Below are positions 52,989-59,328 of a stretch of DNA of 59,328 bases, piece by piece; position 1 is the first letter of the stretch, and each line of letters starts with the position of its first letter. The stretch comes from Mycobacterium colombiense (GTDB lineage: Bacteria; Actinomycetota; Actinomycetes; Mycobacteriales; Mycobacteriaceae), in the NCBI RefSeq assembly GCF_001672755.1, contig NZ_LZKI01000069.1:1-59328 (forward strand). The letters run 5' to 3'. A program made the position numbers and the translations under genes. Under the pieces are notes generated by a model. That model saw nothing but the letters and a program-made list of their open reading frames with translations. It was not told the origin of the DNA and ran no database searches.

Positions 52989-54497
52989 CTAGCTGGTGAG
53001 TTGTTCGACCAGTTCGGCGGCGCTGTCCACCGAGTCCAGCAGCGCCCCGACGTGCGCCTTGCTGCCGCGCAGCGGCTCGAGCGTCGGAATGCGGACCAGC
53101 GAGTCACCACCGAGATCGAAAATCACCGAGTCCCAGCTGGCCGCGGCGATGTCGGCGCCGAATCTGCGCAGGCATTCGCCACGGAAGTACGCGCGGGTGT
53201 CCGTCGGCGGCTTGTCCACCGCCTCGAGCACCTGGTGTTCGGTCACCAGGCGCTTCATCGAGCCGCGCGCGACGAGCCGGTTGTACAGGCCCTTGTCCAG
53301 CCGGACGTCCGAATACTGCAGGTCCACCAGATGCAGCCGCGGCGCCGACCAGCTCAGGTTTTCGCGCTGCCGGAACCCTTCGAGCAGGCGCAGCTTGGCC
53401 GGCCAGTCCAGGATTTCGGCGCACTCCATCGGGTCGCGCTCGAGCTGGTCGAGCACATGCGCCCAGGTTTCGACGATGTCGGACGCGCGCGGGTCGGGGT
53501 CGCGGCTGTCGACCAGTTTGGCCACCCGATCGAGGTAAACCCGTTGCAGCGCAAGCCCGGTCAGCTCACGACCGTCGGCCAGAGCCACGGCGGTGCGCAG
53601 CGAGGGATCGCGGCTGATCGCGTGGACCGCGTGCACCGGCCGCGCCAGCGCCAGGTCGCTCAGGTCGATGCCGTGTGCCGGGCCCTCTTCGATCAGGTCC
53701 AGCACCAGCGCGGTGGTGCCCAGCTTCAGATACGTCGACGTCTCGGCGAGGTTGGCGTCGCCGATGATGACATGCAGCCGTCGGTAACGGTCGGCGTCGG
53801 CGTGCGGTTCGTCGCGGGTATTGATGATGCCGCGCTTGAGCGTGGTCTCGAGGCCGACCTCGACCTCGATGTAGTCCGAGCGCTGGGACAGCTGAAACCC
53901 GGGCTCGTCGCCGGAGGGCCCGATGCCGACCCGTCCGGAACCGGTGACCACCTGCCGCGAGACCAGAAAGGGGGTCAGCCCGGCGATGATTGCCGAAAAC
54001 GGCGTCTGCCGCGACATCAGATAGTTCTCGTGCGACCCGTAGGAGGCGCCCTTGCCGTCGACGTTGTTCTTGTACAGCTGCAATTTCGCGGCCCCGGGCA
54101 CGCTGGCGACGTGGCGGGCGGCGGCCTCCATCACACGCTCGCCGGCCTTGTCCCAGATCACCGCGTCGAGCGGGTCGGTGCACTCGGGCGCGGAGTATTC
54201 GGGGTGCGCGTGGTCGACGTAGAGCCGCGCGCCGTTGGTCAAGATCATGTTGGCCGCGCCGACCTCGTCGGCGTCGACCACCGGGGGTGGGCCGGCGGAG
54301 CGGCTCAGGTCGAAGCCGCGGGCATCCCGCAACGGCGATTCCACCTCGTAATCCCAGCGGGTGCGCTTGGCGCGCTGAATGCCCGCCGCGGCTGCATAAG
54401 CCAAAACCGCCTGCGTTGATGTGAGGATCGGGTTGGCCGTCGGGTCCGATGGCGATGAAATACCGTATTCGACCTCCGTCCCGATGATTCGTTGCAT
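52989..54497 (-). CDS. dop: Pup deamidase/depupylase Dop
   Basis: 502 residues. Glutamine-synthetase-like relative of PafA; deamidates Pup and also removes it from substrates. Start [14 protein letters not shown] with Glu8/Glu10; Asp95 in [12 protein letters not shown], the proposed nucleophile; [38 protein letters not shown]. The Dop-specific loop region is near residues 40-80. 118 bp upstream of pup; two direct repeats lie in front (54511-54603). Confidence 0.97.
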   Translation of the reverse strand: MQRIIGTEVEYGISSPSDPTANPILTSTQAVLAYAAAAGIQRAKRTRWDYEVESPLRDARGFDLSRSAGPPPVVDADEVGAANMILTNGARLYVDHAHPEYSAPECTDPLDAVIWDKAGERVMEAAARHVASVPGAAKLQLYKNNVDGKGASYGSHENYLMSRQTPFSAIIAGLTPFLVSRQVVTGSGRVGIGPSGDEPGFQLSQRSDYIEVEVGLETTLKRGIINTRDEPHADADRYRRLHVIIGDANLAETSTYLKLGTTALVLDLIEEGPAHGIDLSDLALARPVHAVHAISRDPSLRTAVALADGRELTGLALQRVYLDRVAKLVDSRDPDPRASDIVETWAHVLDQLERDPMECAEILDWPAKLRLLEGFRQRENLSWSAPRLHLVDLQYSDVRLDKGLYNRLVARGSMKRLVTEHQVLEAVDKPPTDTRAYFRGECLRRFGADIAAASWDSVIFDLGGDSLVRIPTLEPLRGSKAHVGALLDSVDSAAELVEQLTS

Positions 54498-54510
54498 GAC
54501 CTAAGCGTAG

Positions 54511-54603
54511 GCCGGGTGACGAAGCGGCCCGCGCGGCGGGGCGCGCAGGAGCCGGCCAATCGGGTCTAGCCGGGTGACGAAGCGGCCCGCGCGGCGGGGC
54601 GCG
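54511..54603. repeat. Pair of identical 35-bp direct repeats upstream of dop
   Basis: Copies at 54511-54545 and 54569-54603 (58-bp period). Both read GCCGGGTGACGAAGCGGCCC and on through a GC-rich end, with no mismatch over 35 bp. They lie between dop (starts 54497, minus) and the divergent membrane-protein gene (54707). Within each copy there are short inverted GC blocks (GCGGCCCGCG-like). The function could be regulatory (paired binding sites) or a remnant of a recent duplication. Confidence 0.85.
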
Positions 54604-54706
54604 GTGGGACCGTTGGGCGGGGCCGCCGATATCGGCAAAATGCCAGTCCGGCAACCGTTCCGATAAGGCCACCGCCGGCGACCCGCCGGCCGTAGGGTGA
54701 GCCGGC

Positions 54707-55888
54707 ATGGAGCTACTTCGCGGCCGCGCTCCGAGCCGCCGGGCCGAGCCGAGCGCCGCGGCCGAAAGCTGGTTTTTGGAGCGCGGGTTGCCGTCCGTAC
54801 TCACCCGGCGCGCGCGATGGCGGCGGCTCTGGACGCGGTCGGCGCCTGTGCTTGCCGCGTACGCGGTGCTGCAGGCCTGCATTTTGGCGGTCTATCTGAT
54901 CACCGGCGGCAACGATGTCGAGATCAGCGGCGCGCCGACAACCTCGGAATTGGCCGTGCTGGCTGTGCTTGCGCTCGCCCTGCCGTTGATGGCGGTCGTC
55001 GGCTGGCTGGTCTCGCGAACGCGAAGCCGCAAGACACGCACCGCGATAGCGACGTCGTCGGTGCTGGCCGTGGCGTGCGTGGGAGTCGCCGTGGGCGACG
55101 TCGTCCAGGAGGCCATCGTTGTCGCCGTCGTGCTGTTCCTGACCGGCAGCGGCATCGGATCGGTCCTGGGCTGGGCGGTACGGATGATGCTGTCGCACCT
55201 TGCGACCGTGGGCGCCTTGGCCGTGCGGGCCCTGCCGGTCGTGCTGCTGACCGCGTTGGTGTTCTTCAATACCTACGTGTGGCTGATGGCGGCGACCATC
55301 AGCGGCAACCGGCTGGCACTGGCGATGGCGTTCCTGGTCACCATCGCCGCGGCGTTCGTCAGCTCGGCCACGCGAGAGCGCGTCAGGCCGATGCTGCAAT
55401 CGGCGACGACACCGCGCGACGAACCCGAAAAGCTCGCGGGCACACCGTTCGCCACGTTGCCCAACCCCGCCGCCGGTGCACCGCTGAAGAAGTCGGAGCG
55501 CCTCAACGTGGTCTTTGTTCTGGCCGTATCTCAGCTGGCGCAGATCCTGGTGGTGGCGGTGGTGACCACCGCGATCTACTTGATTCTGGGGCTCATCGTG
55601 CTCAGCCCCGAACTGCTCAACGAGTGGACCCACACCTACAAGAGCAGCGCGACGGTGCTCGGATTCACGCTGCCGGTGCCCGACTCGCTGATCCACATGA
55701 CGTTGTTCCTCGGCGCGTTGACGTTCATGTACATCAGCGCCCGCGCGGCCGGCGACGCGGAATACCGCTCAACGTTCCTCGACCCGCTGATCGACGACCT
55801 GGACACGACTTTGGCTGCGCGCAACCGCTACCACGGCGTCGCCGGAGTCACCGTCTGTCGTGTTGACGGCGCCGACACCAGTGACTAA
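54707..55888 (+). CDS. Multi-pass membrane protein, Rv2113-like
   Basis: 393 residues. An N-terminal basic cytosolic stretch, then eight or so hydrophobic segments (for example YAVLQACILAVYLITGG, ELAVLAVLALALPLMAVVGW, VVVAVVTTAIYLILGLIVLS). No catalytic motif is recognised. Position and length match Rv2113, which is also uncharacterised. 9 bp before the next gene on the same strand, so likely one transcript. Confidence 0.85.
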   Translation: MELLRGRAPSRRAEPSAAAESWFLERGLPSVLTRRARWRRLWTRSAPVLAAYAVLQACILAVYLITGGNDVEISGAPTTSELAVLAVLALALPLMAVVGWLVSRTRSRKTRTAIATSSVLAVACVGVAVGDVVQEAIVVAVVLFLTGSGIGSVLGWAVRMMLSHLATVGALAVRALPVVLLTALVFFNTYVWLMAATISGNRLALAMAFLVTIAAAFVSSATRERVRPMLQSATTPRDEPEKLAGTPFATLPNPAAGAPLKKSERLNVVFVLAVSQLAQILVVAVVTTAIYLILGLIVLSPELLNEWTHTYKSSATVLGFTLPVPDSLIHMTLFLGALTFMYISARAAGDAEYRSTFLDPLIDDLDTTLAARNRYHGVAGVTVCRVDGADTSD

Positions 55889-55897
55889 TTTCACCCT

Positions 55898-56542
55898 GTG
55901 TCCGCCCCTGGATCCGACCACGCCGTCGGCAAGCACGCACTCGACCTGTCCGGGAAGCGCTACGGCGAAGTACTCCTCGTAACGCCGGGCGAGGCGGGGC
56001 CGCAAGCAACGGTGTACAACAGCTTCCCGCTCAACGACTGTCCCCAAGAGCTGTGGTCGGCGCTGGACGCGCACGCCATCGCCACCGAACACGGGGCGGC
56101 CGCCGCCCTGCTCAACGGTCCCCGGTATTGGCTGATGAACTCCATCGAAAAACAGGCCAAGGGGCCGCAGATCACGAAATCCTTCGGCGGAATCGAAATG
56201 ATCCAGCAGGCCACCGTGCTGCTGTCGTCGATGAACCCGGCGCCGTACATCCCCAACACCGTGAACCGCCACACGGTCTTCGTCTTCAACGCCGGCCAAG
56301 AAGTGTACGAACTCATCGATCCTCAAAACCAGCACTGGATCATGCAGACCTGGAGCCAGGTCGCCGACGCCACCCTCTCGCGTGCGGACCTGCCGGGCCT
56401 CGCCGATCGTCTCGACCTGCCGGCGGGGTGGGCCTACCAACCGCGCGTGCTCGCCGACGAATTGCGCGTCGACACAACACAGCGCCCGGCCCAGGTGCTG
56501 CAGGACAATCTGACGAACAGCTATTCGCTGGTGACCGACTGA
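55898..56542 (+). CDS. Conserved hypothetical protein, Rv2114-like
   Basis: 214 residues from a GTG. Soluble, no signal peptide. Seen: LDLSGKRYGEVLLVTPGE, TVYNSFPLNDCPQELWSAL, HAIATEHGAAAALLNGPRYWLMNSIE, FNAGQEVYELIDPQNQHWIMQTW. No known family named. Corresponds to Rv2114; convergent with mpa, 22 bp apart. Confidence 0.83.
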   Translation: MSAPGSDHAVGKHALDLSGKRYGEVLLVTPGEAGPQATVYNSFPLNDCPQELWSALDAHAIATEHGAAAALLNGPRYWLMNSIEKQAKGPQITKSFGGIEMIQQATVLLSSMNPAPYIPNTVNRHTVFVFNAGQEVYELIDPQNQHWIMQTWSQVADATLSRADLPGLADRLDLPAGWAYQPRVLADELRVDTTQRPAQVLQDNLTNSYSLVTD

Positions 56543-56564
56543 CCGCCGCTGAAGGTGTCGGGCC

Positions 56565-58394
56565 CTACAGGTACTGACCCAGGTTGGATTCGGTGTCGAT
56601 GGCCCGCGATGCGCTCGAGCTCTTGCCGGTGACCAGGGTGCGGATGTAAACGATCCGCTCGCCCTTCTTGCCCGAAATCCGCGCCCAGTCATCGGGGTTG
56701 GTGGTGTTGGGCAGGTCCTCGTTCTCGGCGAACTCGTCGACGATCGAGTCCAGCAGGTGCTGGATGCGCAGACCGGGCTGACCGGTCTCCAGCACGGACT
56801 TGATCGCGTTCTTCTTCGCGCGGTCGACGACGTTCTGGATCATCGCCCCGGAGTTGAAGTCCTTGAAGTACATGACTTCCTTGTCACCGTTGGCATAGGT
56901 GACCTCCAGGAACCGGTTGTCGTCGATCTCGGCGTACATCCGGTCGACGACCTTCTCGATCATCGCCTTGATGCATGCCGACCGGTCGCCCTCGAACTCG
57001 GCCAGGTCCTCGCCGTGCACCGGCAGCGACTCGACCAGGTACTTCGAGAAGATGTCTTGCGCCGCTTCGGCATCCGGCCGCTCGATCTTGATCTTCACGT
57101 CCAGACGTCCCGGCCGCAGGATGGCGGGGTCGATCATGTCCTCCCGGTTGGAGGCACCGATCACGATGACGTTCTCGAGTCCCTCCACACCGTCGATCTC
57201 ACTGAGCAGCTGAGGAACCACCGTCGTCTCGACGTCCGAGGACACCCCGGTGCCACGGGTACGGAAGATCGAGTCCATCTCGTCGAAGAACACGATCACC
57301 GGTGTGCCTTCCGACGCCTTTTCCCGGGCGCGCTGGAAGATCAGCCGGATGTGCCGCTCGGTCTCGCCGACGAACTTGTTGAGCAGCTCGGGCCCTTTGA
57401 TGTTCAAGAAGTAGGACTTGGCTTCGCGGGCGTCGTCGCCGCGCACCTCGGCCATCTTCTTAGCCAACGAGTTGGCCACGGCCTTGGCGATCAGCGTCTT
57501 ACCGCAACCGGGCGGGCCGTAGAGCAGCACACCTTTGGGCGGACGCAGCGCGTACTCGCGGTACAGCTCCTTATGCAGGAACGGCAGCTCCACGGCGTCG
57601 CGGATCTGCTCGATCTGGCGAGTCAGGCCACCGATGTCCAGGTAGCTGACATCGGGCACCTCTTCCAGCACCAGGTCCTCGACCTCGGCCTTGGGGATGC
57701 GCTCGAAGGCGTAACCGGCCTTGGTGTCGACCAACAAGGAGTCGCCGGGCCGCAGCTTGCGCGGCCGGGTGTCGTCGTTGAGCGCGTCGGGATGCCCTTC
57801 CGGCAGGTTCTCGGCGACCAGCGGCTCGGCCAGCCAGACGATGCGTTCCTCGTCGGCGTGCCCGACGACGAGGGCGCGGTGCCCGTCGGCCAGCAGTTCA
57901 CGCAACGTGGAAATCTCGCCGACCGATTCGTACGTACCGGCCTCGACGACGGTGAGGGCCTCGTTGAGGCGGACCGTCTGACCCTTGCGCAGCAACGGAA
58001 CTTCGATATTCGGCGAGCACGTCAGCCGCATCTTGCGACCGGAGGTGAACACGTCGACGGTGTCGTCCTCGTGGGTGGCGAGCAGGACGCCGTAACCGCT
58101 CGGCGGCTGCCCCAGCCGATCGACTTCCTCACGCAGCGCCAGCAGTTGCTGGCGGGCCTCTTTGAGGGTCTCCATCAACTTGGAGTTCCGCGACGCAAGG
58201 GAGTCGATGCGCGCTTCCAACTGATGCACATCGCGCGTGGAGCGGGCGCCGCCATGCGAGCCGGCGGCGTGCTCGAGCTGCTCGCGCAACATCGCTGCCT
58301 CGCGGCGTAGTTGCTCCAATTCGGCCTCGTCGCCGCTGGACAGGTCTGATTCGTGGGGGGTTCCGAAAGCATCAGAACGCTCTGAGCTACCCAT
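56565..58394 (-). CDS. mpa: Proteasome-associated ATPase Mpa (ARC)
   Basis: 609 residues from the ATG at 58394 (AAAGGAG upstream), exactly the M. tuberculosis length. Hexameric AAA+ unfoldase that recruits Pup and feeds the 20S core. N-terminal coiled coil about 22-96; two OB folds about 97-245; AAA domain with Walker A GPPGCGKT (293-300, Lys299) and Walker B FFDEMDS (369-375). Ends in QYL; the penultimate Tyr is needed for docking to the proteasome. An open upstream extension of 104 codons was rejected. Confidence 0.97.
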   Translation of the reverse strand: MGSSERSDAFGTPHESDLSSGDEAELEQLRREAAMLREQLEHAAGSHGGARSTRDVHQLEARIDSLASRNSKLMETLKEARQQLLALREEVDRLGQPPSGYGVLLATHEDDTVDVFTSGRKMRLTCSPNIEVPLLRKGQTVRLNEALTVVEAGTYESVGEISTLRELLADGHRALVVGHADEERIVWLAEPLVAENLPEGHPDALNDDTRPRKLRPGDSLLVDTKAGYAFERIPKAEVEDLVLEEVPDVSYLDIGGLTRQIEQIRDAVELPFLHKELYREYALRPPKGVLLYGPPGCGKTLIAKAVANSLAKKMAEVRGDDAREAKSYFLNIKGPELLNKFVGETERHIRLIFQRAREKASEGTPVIVFFDEMDSIFRTRGTGVSSDVETTVVPQLLSEIDGVEGLENVIVIGASNREDMIDPAILRPGRLDVKIKIERPDAEAAQDIFSKYLVESLPVHGEDLAEFEGDRSACIKAMIEKVVDRMYAEIDDNRFLEVTYANGDKEVMYFKDFNSGAMIQNVVDRAKKNAIKSVLETGQPGLRIQHLLDSIVDEFAENEDLPNTTNPDDWARISGKKGERIVYIRTLVTGKSSSASRAIDTESNLGQYL

Positions 58395-58700
58395 CTTGCG
58401 CTCCTTTCCCACACCGAATTGGCGCGGCGGATACTTCAAAGCTACCGGCGATTGCCGATTGATGTGCGTAGTCAAATACCCACGAAAAGTTAAGATTTTC
58501 GTCACGCTGGTAATCTCGGCCACTAATCGTGATGATCGAAAGGGCCGCAGTGACCGCAAAAAGCCTCGCCACAGGCTCGACCCGCGTCGCCGTCGTAGCC
58601 CCCGCCGCCGGTGTGACTTCAGTTGCACCCATCGGCCCGACCTTAGCGACACCCGTCCTTCGCGAAGCGGCCAGAGCCGCGTAGCCGGCCGACCGACTGG
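58395..58700. promoter_or_regulatory. Divergent mpa-lppK intergenic region with an AT-rich dyad
   Basis: 306 bp with no supported gene. It holds ACGAAAA (58482-58488), a 7-bp loop, and TTTTCGT (58496-58502), perfect 7-bp arms, about 90 bp before mpa. The surrounding 58430-58540 is AT-richer than the genome, as promoters are. No clean -35/-10 pair could be chosen for either gene. Confidence 0.4.
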
Positions 58701-59270
58701 ATGCACCGGCCACTGTTAGTAACGCTGAGCGCCGCCACCGCCGCGGCGGCAGTTGGGCTCGCGTCGTGTTCGTCGCCGCACCCGAAGAGTGATTCGTCGG
58801 CCGCCTCTTCGCTGCCGCCGGCCTCCTCCAGTCAGGTTGCTGCGCCGGTCACGGCTCCCCTGCCGCCCCCCGAAGCGCTCACCGACGTGCTCGCCCGACT
58901 CACCGACCCGAACGTTCCGGGCGCCAGCAAGGTGAATCTGGTGGAAGGCGCGACGCCGGAGAGCGCGGCCAACCTGGACAAGTTCACCAACGCCTTGCGC
59001 GACAACGGCTATCTGCCGATGACCTTCAACGCGAGCGACATCGCATGGTCGGACAAGAACCCGTCGAACGTGAAGACCACCATCGCCGTGCACACCGCAC
59101 AGGCCAACAACGCCAACTTCACCTTCCCGATGGAGTTCACCCCCTTCCAGGGGGGTTGGCAGCTGTCGCGGCACACCGCCGAAATGCTGCTGGCCCTGGG
59201 GAAGTCACCGGCGGCTCCGACTTCGGGGGCTCCCGCACCTCCCCCGGGCCCACCGCCCGCTTCTGTTTGA
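58701..59270 (+). CDS. lppK: Lipoprotein LppK
   Basis: 189 residues, same length as Rv2116. Signal peptide with lipobox GLASC, Cys23 lipidated; a Ser/Ala/Pro-rich linker; then a compact domain (about 58-165: [60 protein letters not shown]), which resembles the low-molecular-weight-antigen/MTB12-type lipoprotein fold. A Pro-rich end follows. Function unknown; anchored outside the membrane. The last 20 bases read antisense to a DUF503-like frame. Confidence 0.9.
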   Translation: MHRPLLVTLSAATAAAAVGLASCSSPHPKSDSSAASSLPPASSSQVAAPVTAPLPPPEALTDVLARLTDPNVPGASKVNLVEGATPESAANLDKFTNALRDNGYLPMTFNASDIAWSDKNPSNVKTTIAVHTAQANNANFTFPMEFTPFQGGWQLSRHTAEMLLALGKSPAAPTSGAPAPPPGPPPASV

Positions 59271-59322
59271 GTGACCGCACGTCGCCGAGCAACACGTCGA
59301 ACTCGAGCCAGCCGATCCACAG
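59251..59322 (-). pseudogene. DUF503-like N-terminal fragment antisense to the end of lppK
   Basis: The minus strand reads [18 protein letters not shown] and then KQKRAV, the start of DUF503/YlxP-like proteins (Rv2117 type). The match stops within lppK, after which the frame continues with unrelated residues and ends at a TGA near 59142. The codon at the usual start is CTG, and the gene would lie mostly inside lppK. This looks like a remnant or one arm of an inverted repeat whose partner lies past the window end, not an intact gene. Confidence 0.5.
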
Positions 59323-59328
59323 GCCTGG

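Noticed and set aside
58395..58706. Upstream extension of mpa by 104 residues
   Set aside because: Basic, low-complexity sequence; the ATG at 58394 has a good ribosome site and gives the known 609 residues.

Overview
The window is high-GC mycobacterial chromosome. Its gene order follows the Mycobacterium tuberculosis segment from pks12 (Rv2048c) to lppK (Rv2116): pks12, rbpA, ppm1/lnt, fxsA, cobN, cobGHIJ, sigC, cobKML, pepE, helY, tatCA, pafCBA, prcAB, pup, dop, mpa, lppK. A sigC gene and a PPE protein together suggest a slow-growing, non-tuberculous Mycobacterium, possibly near the M. avium group. The species cannot be fixed from this window. All comparisons with M. tuberculosis are from memory, not from a search.

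Left part (1-12060): the 5' third of the giant polyketide synthase gene pks12; a small Cys-rich protein; rbpA (RNA polymerase-binding protein) behind a sigma-R/H/E-type promoter; ppm1 and lnt as two separate genes, fused in M. tuberculosis; an amidohydrolase; fxsA; and three small enzymes. A four-gene operon follows (12188-16011: DUF1214 protein, sulfotransferase, TetR regulator, SDR), with a good promoter and a near-perfect inverted repeat at its head.

Middle (16037-34481): cobalamin genes cobN, cobG, cobH, cobIJ, cobK, cobM and cobL. They are interrupted by a sulfonate uptake and desulfonation operon (ssuCBAD plus a hydrolase) and by a PPE/anti-sigma/sigC block. The frame upstream of sigC encodes a zinc-type anti-sigma domain and membrane helices with a His/Met-rich loop, and it runs into sigC with no stop codon. 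A perfect dyad lies between the two parts.

From 34532 to 37766 there is a lower-GC, accessory-looking locus: an 852-residue ESX-type polymorphic toxin candidate followed by two small genes that look like immunity genes. This locus and the anti-sigma/SigC reading frame are the best candidates for undescribed biology.

Right part (37855-59328): a large esterase, pepE, a 5'-3' exonuclease and a Gly/Gln/Tyr-repeat membrane protein, then the complete pupylation-proteasome locus with helY and tatCA, uninterrupted by the PE/PPE, IS and toxin genes that split it in M. tuberculosis. pup-prcB-prcA and pafB-pafC are joined by 4-bp start/stop overlaps. The window ends in lppK, whose 3' end lies antisense to the start of a DUF503-like reading frame. 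I saw no tRNA, rRNA, CRISPR array or insertion sequence.
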